Assembly: GCF_032854445.1 (NCBI RefSeq)
Contig: NC_088298.1
Span: 4,462,160-4,526,159 of the forward strand
Length of the DNA stretch: 64,000 nucleotides
DNA from: Liolophura sinensis
Taxonomy: Eukaryota; Mollusca; Polyplacophora; Chitonida; Chitonidae
Reading direction: 5' to 3'
In this document: piece after piece, positions 44,826 to 56,276 of the stretch
Position numbering within the stretch: the first letter of the stretch is position 1
Layout of the letters: every line of letters starts with the position of its first letter
Position numbers and translations under genes: made by a program
Notes under the pieces: model-generated
Databases searched by the model: none
What the model was told of the DNA's origin: nothing
The model's input: the letters and a program-made list of their open reading frames with translations, nothing else

Positions 44826-45069
44826 TTATCGAAAACCTGTTCCTGACATCGTCATATTTGACATTGTTTTTTTTAGTATAATATAATCCTCATAAATTAA
44901 TTTTATTTTATCTCACGGCACAATGATTTTAGAGTTGGATGTTAGGACATTCGGTTATAAAAAAAAAGTATGTAGTCTACAGGCTGCGAGTGTAGTGTAC
45001 ACTGCGTGTAATATGTTCTAACCGAATGTTGGTACAGCTAGTGTAAAACAAATTACTCTCAACGCCCAT

Positions 45070-45290
45070 TGTCCAGCATGCCACTGGTTTGTGAATAATT
45101 ATGACGTGTCCCGAGGCAATGAGTTCTTGAATCATCAATTATGAATCAGAAAAAGTGTTATAGCTGCATTTAGTATGTAGAGCTTTTGGTTACGTGTCAC
45201 TCACAAGAGGCAATTTTGGTACCGAGTATGATGGATTTTACAGACAGTTGAAATTAGGCGAATGGCTAAAAGAAATAGACTATAGTTCTT
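45070..45290 (+). repeat. Dispersed repeat family E, copy 2
   Basis: CCGAGGCAATGAGTTCTTGA, TAGTATGTAGAGCTTTTGGT, GTGTCACTCACAAGAGGCAA, TTTTGGTACCGAGTATGATG, ACAGACAGTTGAA. It matches 12290-12580. Confidence 0.65.
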
Positions 45291-45294
45291 GGCT

Positions 45295-45395
45295 TCAGCT
45301 CTCCGGCAACCTGCAGATGCTGTCTCTGCCAGGCTTTCCACCATAATGCTGGCTGCCGTCGTAAAAGTGAATTGTTATTCAACAACGTGCAGCCC
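45295..45395 (+). mobile_element. SINE family A fragment
   Basis: TCCGGCAACCTGCAGATGCT, CCACCATAATGCTGGCTGCC, GTCGTAAAAGTGAATTGTTA. Central to 3' part only. A C17 run follows at 45430-45446. Confidence 0.7.
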
Positions 45396-45449
45396 AATTT
45401 TCTACTTTTATATCAGAAGAGCGGGATTCCCCCCCCCCCCCCCCCCCAT

Positions 45450-46170
45450 TAGCTACATTTCATTCTCTCCGACCAACTAATAGAATGCGTGAGTAGGTTC
45501 TGTTTTTCTGTTTAGAAAACCCCTTAGGCTGGTACAAAGTCTTCGCGTAACTGAAGCATTTGCAAACATTCCCGCCAACCTTCCCATTAACTCTTGCTGT
45601 CAGAGGGCGCTGTTGTGCAAACTCCTCATAAGCGTGCAAACGCGAACAGGAATGTGCCCTCGCGATGACGTAGCACAGTCAATATTTGACTGATCTTGAA
45701 CTGAAATTCAAAATCGATGACTCAGCGGGTTTCACAACATGGAAACAAACATGAGCAAATTACAACCCTAAGACGTAAACATATTTTCAATCCAACATAC
45801 CGATTATTATATGCCATATATTAATTGTTTTAATAAATTTGCAAACACAATATAAGTTGAATGTTGCCATTGACACGACCCAGAACCAAATTCAACTGTT
45901 TTAATTTATTTCCTAAAAAAAATTTTAGCATGAAATAAATGTAAAGGTTGTATGGTGACCTTATTGGACATATCTATAGGTTCAAAATGTGACTGATCCA
46001 AACTTAACAAAACAGGCACCAAAGCCTTTAGAAATTACATCGAACGAAACTAGGAGTTTCTCATTTGAAGTAGTATGAAGCGTATTATGATATTGTCCCG
46101 CCCTCTGGTGGCAATGAGCGACAACTCTCTTAGGGTAGTTGCGGTCATCTCACATGGATCTAAAACACCC
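45450..46170. other. No gene recognised
   Basis: Mostly unique AT-rich DNA. Confidence 0.4.
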
Positions 46171-46174
46171 TAGT

Positions 46175-46655
46175 ATGGAGAGTAAAATTCAGGGCAGTGA
46201 CCATTGTGCATGTAATGGTTGGCAAATGGTCACGCATCAACTCTAACTGAGGTAAACTGACAAGAGGCTGGATTTCAACGTTTATTGTTGACCATTTGTC
46301 AAATATGACACTGTTGTCGATGCTCTGCTTTTCCTGTCTCTCTGTCTTTTATATTAATGCAATATAAGTAGTCAACATCGCTATAATTTTGCTCTCCATG
46401 CATGTTGTTGTTTTATATTCCAAGCTGTGTGCACTTATGGGGCGTGTCCGCCATTTTTTTTTGGTCCATCTAGTTGATCGGTGTTCCCTGTGTGTTGTCT
46501 TTATGTTAGTGTATATGACGAGCATGTTGAGTAATTCTAGACCAGTGGCGTCTAATTAATTGCAATTAACATCACTCTATCTGTTCCCTAATTTGGCTTA
46601 AGCAAAGTTACTGTCGTCGCTGCTCTAGTTTTTCTCTCTGTGCTGTACGTCTAAA
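46175..46655 (+). repeat. Two family C copies, 46175-46360 and 46520-46655
   Basis: The first: TCTAACTGAGGTAAACTGAC, AAGAGGCTGGATTTC, TGACCATTTGTCAAATATGA, GTTGTCGATGCTCTGC. The second keeps the 5' part (GAGTAATTCTAGACCAGTGG, GTCTAATTAATTGCAATTAA) and the 3' part (TCGTCGCTGCTCTAGTTTTT, CTGTGCTGTACGTCT) but lacks the middle. Confidence 0.7.
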
Positions 46656-46869
46656 TTATATGAAACACGGTACCCAGGGTTTTTTTAACTTATGTATGGC
46701 GCCGTCAGGATTTATGTCAGGATTGAACAAACCGCAATGTCCGGAGGAAATTATGGATTTACCATACAAACCTGGCAAAACCAGTCCTGATACAGACAGT
46801 CTTGGATTCGAGCCTGCGACCTCCTCGGTCATCAGCCAAATAACAGCTGTGAGACCAGCGCTTTAAACG

Positions 46870-49800
46870 AATGAGTCATTCTCCATTCCCGTTCTCCTTC
46901 CATTCCCCATCCCCAGTTCACATCCCCACTCTCCATCCCCATTCTCTATTCCCAATCTACATCCCAATTCCCCATCCCCACTCTCCATCCCCATTCTGCA
47001 TCCCAAGTTCACATCCCATCCCCATTCTGCATCCCCAGTTCACATCCCCACTCTCCATCCCCATTCTCTATTCCCAATCTACATCCCAATTCCCCATCCC
47101 CACTCTCCATCCCCATTCTGCATCCCCAGTTCACATCCCCACTCTCCATCCCCATTCTCAACCCCAATCTACATCCCCATTCTACATCCCCATTCTGCAC
47201 CTATCATTCGTCCTACATACTAATTAACTATTCCGATTATCCATCTTCAATATCAATTCCATTCTCCACATCTTCCCTGCATCACTATCCTACATCCCTA
47301 TTCTCCATCCTCACTCTCCATCCTATTCTACATCCCTGTTATCCATCCTCACTCTCTATCCCCTCTCCATCCCCACTCACAATGCCTTCCACATCCCTAT
47401 TCTTCACCCTCACTCTACATCCCCACTCTCCATCGACACTCTCCATCCCATCCTACATCCCTATTCTCCATCTTCACTCTACATCCCCACTCTCCATCCT
47501 CACTCTCCATTCCATCCTACATCCCTATTCTCCATCTTCACTCTACATCCCCACTCTCCATCCTCACTCTCCATTCCCACTCTCCATCCCATCCTACATC
47601 CCTATTCTCCATCTTCACTCTCCATCTCCACTGTCCATCCCATCCTACATCCCTATTCTCCATCCTCACTCTCCATCTCAACTCTCCATCCCATCCAACA
47701 TCCCTATTCTCCATCCCCACTCTCCATCTTCACTCTTAATCCCATCTCTCCTTACTATCCCTATTCTCCATCCTTACTCTCCATCCTCACTCTCAATCCC
47801 AACTCTCCATCTCCACTGTCCATCTCCACTCTCCAACCCCCATCCTACATCCCTATTCTCCATCTTCACTCTCCATCCTCACTCTCAATCCCTATTCTCC
47901 ATCCTTACTGTCCATCTCTACTCTCCAATCAAATCCTACATCCCTATTCTCCATCTTCACTCTCCATCCTCACTCTCCATTCCCACTCTCCATCCCATCC
48001 TACATCCCTATTCTCCATCTTCACTCTCCATCTCCACTGTCCATCCCATCCTACATCCCTATTCTCCATCCTCACTCTCCAATCCCATCCTACATCCCTA
48101 TTCTCCATCTTCACTCTACATCCCCACTCTCCATCCTCACTCTCCATTCCATCCTACATCCCTATTCTCCATCTTCACTCTACATCCCCACTCTCCATCC
48201 TCACTCTCCATTCCCACTCTCCATCCCATCCTACATCCCTATTCTCCATCCTCACTCTCCATCTCAACTCTCCATCCCATCCAACATCCCTATTCTCCAT
48301 CCTCACTCTCCATCCCCACTCTCCAATCCCATCCTACATCCCTATTCTCCATCTTCACTCTTCATCCCTATTCGCCATCCTTACTCTCCATCTCCACTCT
48401 CCAATCCCATCCTACATCCCTATTCTCCATCTTCACTCTCCATCCTCACTCTCAATCCCAACTCTCCATCTCCACTGTCCATCCCATCCTACATCCCTAT
48501 TCTCCATCCTCACTCTCCAACCTCATCCTACATCACTATTCTCCATCCTCCCTCTCCATCCCATCCTACATTCTTATTCTCCATCCTCCCTCTCCATCCT
48601 ATTCTACATCCCTATTATCCATCCTCACTCTCTATACCCACTCTCCATCCCCACTCACAATCCCTTCCACATCCCTATTCTCCACCCTCACTCTACATCC
48701 CCACTCTCCATCGACACTCTCCATCCCATTCTACATCCCTATTCTCCATCCTCACTCTCCATCTTCACTCTACATCCCCACTCTCCATCCTCACTCTCCA
48801 TCCTCACTCTCCATTCCCACTCTCCATTCCCACTCTCCATCCTCACTCTACATCCCCACTCTCCATCCTCACTCTCCATTCCCACTCTCCATCCCATCCT
48901 ACATCCCTATTCTCCATCCCCACTCTTCATCCCTATTCTCTATCCTCACTGTCCACCTCCACTCTCCAATCCCATCCTACATCCCTATTCTCCATCCGCA
49001 CTCTCCATTCCATCCTACATCGCTATTCTCATCGCTATTCTCCATCTTCACTCTCCATCCTCACTCTCAATCCCAACTCTCCATCCCTATTCTCCATCCC
49101 CACTCTCCATCCCTATTCTCTATCCTCACTGTCCATCTCCACTCTCCAACCCCCATCCTACATCCCTATTCTCCATCTTCACTCTCCATCCTCACTCTCA
49201 ATCCCAACTCTCCATCTCCACTGTCCATCCCATCATACATCCCTATTCTCCATCCTCACTCTCCATCCCCACTCTCTATCCCATCCTACATCCCTATTCT
49301 GCATCCTTACTCTCCATTCCATCCCCACTCTCTATCCCATCCTACATCCCTATTCTCCATCCTCACTCTCCATTCCATCCTACATCCCTATTCTCCATCT
49401 TCACTCTCCATCCCCACTCTCCATCCTCACTCTCCATTCACACTCTCCATCCCATCCTACATCCCTATTCTCCATCCCCACTCTCCATCCCTATTCTCCA
49501 TCCCCGCTCTCCATCCCTATTCTCTATCCCAACTCTCCATCTCCACTCTCCAACCTCATCCTACATCCCTCTTCTCCATCCTCCCTCTCCATCCCATCCT
49601 ACATTCTTATTCTGCATCCTCCCTCTCCATCCTATTCTACATCCCTATTATCCATCCTCACTCTCTATCCCCACTCTCCATCCCCACTCACAATCCCTTC
49701 CACATCCCTATTCTCCACCCTCACTCTACATCCCCACTCTCCATCGACACTCTCCATCCCATTCTACATCCCTACTCTCCATCCCCACTCTCCATCCCCA

Positions 49801-50275
49801 CTCTACATCCCTATTCTGAATCCCCACTCTCTATTCCTACTCTCCATCCCATCCTACATCCCCACTCCCATCCCCACTCTCTATCCCCACTCTCCATCCC
49901 ATCCTACATCCCCACTCTCCATCCCCACTCTCTATTTCTACTCTCCATCCCATCCTACATCCCCACTCTCCATCCTCATTCTTCATCCCCACACCCTATC
50001 CCCACTCTCTATCCCCACTCTCCATCCCCACTCCCATCCCCACTCTCTATCCCCACTCCCATCCCCACTCTCTATTCCTACTCTCCATCCCATCCTACAT
50101 CCCCAATCTCCATCCTCATTCTCCATCCCCACTCCCTATCCCCACTCTCTATCCCCACTCTCCATCCCCACTCCCATCCCCACTCTCCATCCCCACTCTC
50201 CATCCCCACTCTCTATCCCCACTCTCCATCACCACTCTCCATCCCCACTCCCCACCCCCATCCTATGCCCCTATT
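46870..50275 (+). repeat. 3.4-kb pyrimidine-rich satellite, nearly free of G
   Basis: Endless variants of CATCCCTATTCTCCATCCTC, ACTCTCCATCCCCACTCTCC and CATCCCATCCTACATCCC. Blocks of roughly 50-100 bases recur, and longer blocks repeat (for example around 48540-48740 and 49560-49770). G is almost absent from the + strand. A forward frame of 976 codons (47382-50312) runs through it because TAA, TAG and TGA rarely arise in that vocabulary. It reads HPHSPSSLSIPTLHP-like and has no signal or domain, so I reject it as a gene. Confidence 0.93.
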
Positions 50276-51463
50276 CTCAATGGGTAACTCCATTAGAGAA
50301 CATTACATGTAACCACTTGTGTGGCATTTGTGTAAATAAGCGCATCTTGCCACTACAGACCACTGTGTAGAGAATCTCAGCTTGAAACCAAATCATTAAT
50401 CCCGGGTAGTAGTTCAAATTAATTTGTTCTGACTAATTCCTATGTTCATCAAGTCCAAATTTATATATTCTGAGAAACTCTTTTCTAGTGATGTAACAAC
50501 TCTTACAAAAGTTAAGCTTCCCACACATTTAGGCCCTATATAGGTTGTGAATACAACAGTAACCGTCACAATTTTCTTTGAAAAAGGTGAAATCAGAAAG
50601 TACATCATGAATAATCTCGAATATTCACAACGCAGCTGAATAATTTGTGACTTTAATGCCTGAATACCACCGCTAAAATTTATATTGTATATTTTGTGTC
50701 TTAGAACTGTCCGAGTCTATTTTCACCGTCAGGATCTTTAGGGAAGAAAACTTCGGAAAAATAGTATAACTTACCTGTTGCCCTACGTTTCATCGCGGAA
50801 CGTTTCCCCGCTTTAGATTAATCGTGGCGTAATTAGCACTGATGACTTCGATCGGGATTCGGCGTTTTTGTAAGTAGTCCAAAGCGCCATTTTCCTATCT
50901 CCGTTTAAACTTTGTTCATAATTTCTCTCAGGTACACGGTCCGATCCAGTGATGTGTTACAAAGAAACAACTCTCCCTGTGAGCAGAAGTCTTGCCTCAG
51001 CACGTCGTGCGGTCTAAATAAAGATGGTGCGGTGTAGCACATGGGTTTCAAGCAGCCATACGGATGCCATGGACTTCGTGCAGATCGAGGTCAAGTAAAC
51101 AGAGCTAGGCTAAATACGAAACTACGACAGGGCGACATCTGCTGGAAAAAGTTTTTTTACCTGAACCACCTTTCTATCAAACAGCCAGCGTGTTTAATCT
51201 AAATCCAGTTTAAACATTTTCGCCGGCGTTCCCTGGCGAATGACGTTTACAAGGAGTGAGACGGAACACGGAACTATGGGAGACCGCACTAACCATTTGT
51301 AATTTCACAAATTACAGTATAAAACAGAGATCTGGAGGAAGGGAGAGAAGATCTAGGTGATTTTGTGACTGTTTTTCAAGGTTAAGTGTGGGTAATGACT
51401 TGTGGTTGTAAGTTTATGTTATTTCGTAACATTACATTTGCCACATTCTTCAGTCTAAGAGAC
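50276..51463. other. Unassigned; possible promoter and first exon on the reverse strand
   Basis: On the reverse strand ATGAAACGTAGGGCAACAG (50793-50775) runs straight into GTAAGT. The preceding sequence is not repetitive. It could be the 5' end of a reverse-strand gene that finishes at the orphan exon near 36.3 kb. No family resemblance supports it. Confidence 0.25.
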
Positions 51464-51511
51464 AAGTTCGACATTCGTATAACATTCGTAAACGTTCCAA
51501 GTCGTTATATA

Positions 51512-51514
<3 letters not shown>

Positions 51515-51590
<76 letters not shown>
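51515..51590. repeat. (TA)n microsatellite
   Basis: An almost pure TA run of about 76 bases. A family D phrase (GTTCGACATTCGTATAACAT) sits just before it. Confidence 0.97.
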
Positions 51591-51594
<4 letters not shown>

Positions 51595-51684
51595 GGATAA
51601 TAATGCAGGAATGATGACAGTTTTTAATAATGCAGGAACGACAGTTTTTAATAATGCAGGAATGACAGTCTAGGCATGATATTC

Positions 51685-51855
51685 TAAGCCGTATTTCACC
51701 GGTTTCATTTACCAGCTATCATACTGTCGTTGCTGGTCTGGTTTTGCACTCTGCACTGTACGTCTTTAATTATATTCAGTTCCAATTTTCAGTCGTATAA
51801 GTGAAATACTCTTGAGTACGGCGTAAAATACCAATCAAATAAATAAATAAATAAA
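51685..51855 (+). repeat. Family C 3' part followed by a SINE A tail
   Basis: AGCCGTATTTCACCGGTTTC, TACCAGCTATCATACTGTCG, CTGTACGTCTTTAATTATAT, then directly CAGTCGTATAAGTGAAATAC, TCTTGAGTACGGCGTAAAAT and CAAATAAATAAATAAATAAA. Confidence 0.8.
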
Positions 51856-52330
51856 TTTTTCATGGATAAGGCCCAGGTCGAAAGCAATATATGGGTGTCT
51901 GATTCGCGCTTTGATTGCAAACATCTTAGCGATATAATAACTGTGAATGCTTGCACCACACCTAGCCTGCGCGAAGAGTGACGTATGTGGACTGAATATG
52001 TCATGCAGTTGAGGCAGTCGGCCACTTTGTGTTTCTGCTATTAGGTACAAAGGTTTACGATGTTTGCCACCAAGGAGTGTGATTTACTACACGAAGTTCG
52101 ACTTCCCCATCCCAAAAACACAAATCAAGTCTTCTTCAAAACAGCGTTAAACCCCAATCAAATAATTAAAACAAGGCATTTGAACTTTTAAAAGAGCTAT
52201 TTAAATTTTCACTGCGTTCTCTTGAATCTTTTAAAAGAGCGCTTTTTCACCAGATTTCTTCAGTTTTACAATGACTGTAATAACCATGTAAGTATATACG
52301 GACGGAGTGTCCAAAATCTGAGATTCTGTA
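51856..52330. other. No gene recognised
   Basis: A SINE-like tail (AACAGCGTTAAACCCCAATC) is at about 52140. Otherwise unique. Confidence 0.4.
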
Positions 52331-52334
52331 TAAC

Positions 52335-52430
52335 CGTGTCTAACTCCACTCAACATGCTCGCTGTCGTCCTATAATTGAAATATTCTTGTGTACAGCGTG
52401 AAAAAAGAAATCCAAAAAATAAATTCCGCT
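52335..52430 (+). mobile_element. SINE family A fragment
   Basis: CTCAACATGCTCGCTGTCGT, CCTATAATTGAAATATTCTT, GTGTACAGCGTGAAAAAAG. Last 95 bases, diverged. Confidence 0.65.
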
Positions 52431-52957
52431 AAAGATAACACTGGGCCAGGAGTTGCATAGTCATCATGTTGAGCAAAATCGCGACATTTATATGGATTTC
52501 ATGAAACATTTAAAACATCGCAAAGAAAAAGTACATATATGGGGTGTTTAACAGTGATGAATTGATGGTCATGTGGAGCCATTATGGTCAATTCGGCCTC
52601 CTGTAGGATTCTGCTGGTTTGTACACAGCACCACGCACACAAACACACACCCGAAAGTATAAATGAAATGTATAGGCCTTTGTGCCATTTTTATTTTTAC
52701 TTGATCTTAACATCACGTGTTATTACCATATCAGAATATAAACTGACGACCAAAAGAAACTTTACAAAACGTTCAAATAAATTTATTTTGCCAAAGCAAA
52801 AAAAACAGGATAACTGACGTTTAATATATTGAAAACACCAATGACTTTAGATTTTGAAAGTCTTGAGTAAGAACGGACAAAGCAGCCCTCAATCATTTTA
52901 CAAGTGAACAGAGCAGGGGTACCAAAATAGCCATTCCATCTTGGTTAACAATGAGCA
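52431..52957. other. No gene recognised
   Basis: AT-rich spacer without supported features. Confidence 0.4.
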
Positions 52958-52969
52958 GAGTATACAAGA

Positions 52970-53191
52970 TTTTTTTTTTTTTTTTTTTTTTGATTGGTGT
53001 TTTACGCCATACCCAAGAATATTTCACTTATACGACGGCGGCCAGCATTATGGTGGGTGGAAACCGGGCACAGCCCGGGGGAAACCCACGACCATCCGCA
53101 GGTAGCTGGCAGACCTTCCCACTTACGGCCGGAGAGGAAGCCAGCGTTAACGCTGCGTTAGCGCGGTAACCGACTGAGCCACGGAGGCCCC
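52970..53191 (-). mobile_element. SINE family A copy with poly(A) tail and no B box
   Basis: Flanked by a perfect 12-bp target duplication, GAGTATACAAGA, at 52958-52969 and 53192-53203. The body is close to the family consensus. Compared with the copy at 56277-56543 it lacks about 54 bases of the head, including the B box GAGTTCAAGTCC. The tail is a plain run of more than 20 A in place of the usual AAATAAATA. Confidence 0.92.
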
Positions 53192-53333
53192 GAGTATACA
53201 AGAAGTTGATTATTTTTAAAATCAGTCAATATAAAAACCAATAAATATCGCAAGTGGCCACCCCTTGCATCAATGCATGCAAAATCTCTTTGACGCATAG
53301 AAAAGTCAGTCGTCTGATGAGATGACGTGTGAT

Positions 53334-54254
53334 TCATTGCCATTCATTTTGGAAAGCGAACCCCAGTTCTTGTCGGTTGGCTGCAAGGTGTGGCCGTTGT
53401 CTTACTCGACAACCCATGATATCCCAAAGGTGTTCTATAGGGGAAATATCTGGGGAACGTGCAGGCCACGGCAAGACGTTGACATCGTCGGCGTCCAGGA
53501 ATCGAGCTGTATGGGGCCACGCTGGTACAGGACACCACGTGGCTGCTGTTGAAGGAATGGCAGGACAACAGGACGTAGAATTTCATCCACATAAGGTTGA
53601 ACTGTTAGGTTCGCGTAGATGATGACCAGTGGTGTCCGTTCCTCTCCACAAATCCAACCCCACACCATCACGCTGCCGCCACTAAACGGTACCACCTCTT
53701 GGACGCATAATACAGCCGTTCGTTCGCCTCTTCGACGGTAAGCTCGCTGTCTGCCATCGGCTCGGAACAGGCAGAAGCGGCTTTCATCCGTGAAAACAAC
53801 ACGTTGCCAATCATGTCGCTGCCAACGGCGAACAATTCGAGCCCCATCGCAACCTCTGGCGACGATGTTCGGCTGTCAACAACCGCCCTCTGATTGGTCG
53901 ATAGGCCCTAATTCCGTGAGCCATGAATCTCCTAGACACGGTCTGCCGACTGATCCGGTGACCTAAGGCATTGATTAACGATGACGTCACTGTCAGGAAG
54001 AAGTTCCTCAGGTGTAGGGTGCGCAGGTACCCGTCTTCTCTAGGCGTAGTTGCCTGTTCTTGGCAGGCTTGTCCGATGTCTACCCTGTCTGTCTGAAACG
54101 TTGCATCAAGTTTGACACAGTTACATGAGAGCAGCCAAAGGTCCTTGCAATGTGGGCATGGGTGGCTCCCATGGATACCATACCCAGGGCCCTCTCGCGT
54201 TGTTCTGGAGTCAGTCGAGGCACTTGTTTGGTGGTTTTTCATTAATCCATTCAA
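53334..54254 (-). pseudogene. Tc1/mariner transposase, frame-broken
   Basis: Reverse strand, 5' to 3': a helix-turn-helix part (TPEQRERALGMVSMGATHAH, IARTFGCSHVTVSNLMQRF), a stop and frame shift, then REDGYLRTLHLRNFFLTV and HRISRQTVSRRFMAHGIRAY, another shift, VVFTDESRFCLF with the first catalytic Asp, and GGSVMVWGWI. Where the second Asp (usual QDNA.PHTA) should be, a small deletion leaves CAGCGTGGCCCCATACA, so that Asp is gone. Then FLDADDVNVLPWPARSPDIS and PIEHLWD with the catalytic Glu, stop at 53336-53334. Terminal inverted repeats were not found. Dead copy. Confidence 0.9.
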
Positions 54255-54554
54255 TAAATCCGCGATCTAATGAAAGATAGAAGAAATATCGATATCTGTG
54301 AATAGCAATCTATCAAATCTGTTATTGACATCTGCAGAATTACGTTGTGCTGAGGTCTGAATTCCAGAGTAGAAACTTCCATTTAGAAACAAAATGTGTT
54401 AGTGGTTATAGACAGAGATACTGTTCCGGGAAAGTTAATTTTCGCACGTTATTGTTCTGAGAGAACAGGTTTATATTTTTGTGTACATAGGCCTAGCGGG
54501 TTATAAAATCTACGTCAATGTAGCAACTGTAGTTTCTATGGTACTTCTGTATAT
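54255..54554. other. Spacer, nothing recognised
   Basis: No repeat or exon supported. Confidence 0.4.
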
Positions 54555-55030
54555 TTATTCTCTGTCTCACTTGGCACTCATCAGTGAGCGGTTAGAGCAA
54601 GGAAACATGATTGGTTTAACCAGTGTCAGTATAATGTGATTGGGTGGGGTGTCAGCACAGTGTTTCTAGTAATTCCAGACCAGTGACGTCTAATAAATTG
54701 CAATTAACATCACCGCAATTTGTTACCTCATTGTGCTTAAACCGTGGTGCTTGGGCGCGTGTAATTTTCTACTATCTATGCATTTAAATGGACAGCTAGA
54801 AATCCCTGACTGAGGTAAATTGACAAGAGGCCGTCTTTCACCGGTTATGTGTGACCATTTGCCATGTATCACAATGTCGTCACCGCTCTGGATTTATTCT
54901 CTGTGCTGTAGGTCTTTTATAGTATTGTCATGTCTGGTGTCTTCGGTATGATACTTCAGTGGTGGAAGACACACTATATGTACACACACCTAACTGAAAA
55001 TTGTTAAGTACGACGTTATACATACACAAT
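54555..55030 (+). mobile_element. SINE family B2 copy split by a family C insertion
   Basis: The left half (CTCACTTGGCACTCATCAGT, GGAAACATGATTGGTTTAAC, GTGGGGTGTCA) and right half (TCATGTCTGGTGTCTTCGGT, ATGATACTTCAGTGG, AATTGTTAAGTACGACGTTA) match the uninterrupted copy at 42100-42435. They are separated by 54655-54925. Confidence 0.85.
54655..54925 (+). mobile_element. Family C element, ends defined by nested insertion
   Basis: 271 bases inserted into a SINE B2. The SINE bases TGTCA occur on both sides (54650-54654 and 54926-54930) as a 5-bp target duplication. The inside has TAATTCCAGACCAGTGACGT, AATAAATTGCAATTAACATC, TGAGGTAAATTGACAAGAGG, CCATTTGCCATGTATCACAA and CTCTGTGCTGTAGGTC. No terminal inverted repeat, no open frame and no obvious tRNA-like boxes. 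Confidence 0.8.
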
Positions 55031-56263
55031 ATGTAAAATGCATATCATTATACACAGCATTACAATTCAGTTTTCTTTATTATTCAAAATTACTTTTTAC
55101 TGAACGAACAACAGTTACTCTGAACTATTAGGACAGGTTCATCTATCACCGCTCATTCTAAAAATATCCCAGGGCACGATTCACCAATTTTCGAAGCATA
55201 GAAAGCGAGTAATATGAGTCAAACATCTATATCGGTGCACATATAATGTTCAATAAAAAAAAATCCCACAACCTGAAGACATCATACCGACATTACACTG
55301 TGTATAGTAAGGGTGTAACGACAGTGGGGTCTATACTAGAAGTTAGTCTGGATGTCAGCCGTGTTCAACGCCCCATAAAATTCCATTCGATCATGCACGT
55401 CTTGGCACCCTCGCCTCGTCTTTGATCACTGAATCTCAGAGAAACGATAAATCTCGTAGGAAACGCAGGGTCTGCATGAAAGGACCACCCACATATGACG
55501 TCATCGAGCTCTAGGTGTTGACAGGCGCTGCGCTTACTCATCGAGCTCTGGGTGTTGACGGGCGCTGCGCTTACATAAGGAATCGCTCATTCTCCCTGCG
55601 TGAACTCGCGAGACTCATGGTATGTGATTCAGCTTTTCAGTAAGCTATGTCCCTCTTTCAATTGTCAGGTATGTCAAAGTAAATGAAGAAAGGACAACTG
55701 CTACAGTTAAGACAGGGTTTGCCGCCTGGAAGAGTTGCGTCCCTTGAAATGATAAAACTTGTATATTTGTATATTACAACTTACTTAAATTTTTAATAGA
55801 TTCAGATGTATAGTCTGTACCACTGATGTGTGATTTAATTGTGCCCTTTTATGTTATCTAGTTATTTATTTATTTATTTATATATCATGTTGGGGATGTC
55901 ATTCTCCGTAGCTGAATGTGTGTATGCATATGCTACGTGACGAGGACTGGAGAGTTAAGTTTATCAGTCCTAACCCAAATTACGTCACCGCTGTTTACAC
56001 TGGTGCTTTATGGTAAAAGCCCGGGTGTGATGGCAACATTTTTTTTGTTAACTGGTTTGTTTATTATACCCTTTTGTTTACTGTTTAAATTTCGCTGTTG
56101 ATATAACGTCAAACTTTGTGTGGCAAACTGCATGTTGACAACTCGATAAGCTCCTTCCGTAACACACCAACGAGACATGAACCCGGTTTTTACCAACAAT
56201 GCCTTCCGACAAACATTCGATGACGTACGTAGAGGTTTGTGCCACTCTGAGTAGCTACTAATA
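55031..56263. other. No gene recognised; one 37-bp tandem duplication
   Basis: TCATCGAGCTCT.GGTGTTGA and C.GGCGCTGCGCTTAC are repeated back to back at 55501-55537 and 55538-55574 with two differences. GC-rich for the region. The rest is unassigned. Confidence 0.5.
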
Positions 56264-56276
56264 AATTTAATGTTTA

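Noticed and set aside
47382-50312. 976-codon forward frame
   Set aside because: It lies wholly in a simple-vocabulary satellite. The residues are a low-complexity His/Pro/Ser/Leu/Ile loop, with no signal, domain or coding-like base use.
53329-53622. Forward frames across 53.3-53.6 kb
   Set aside because: They are shadows on the antisense strand of the Tc1/mariner transposase relic.
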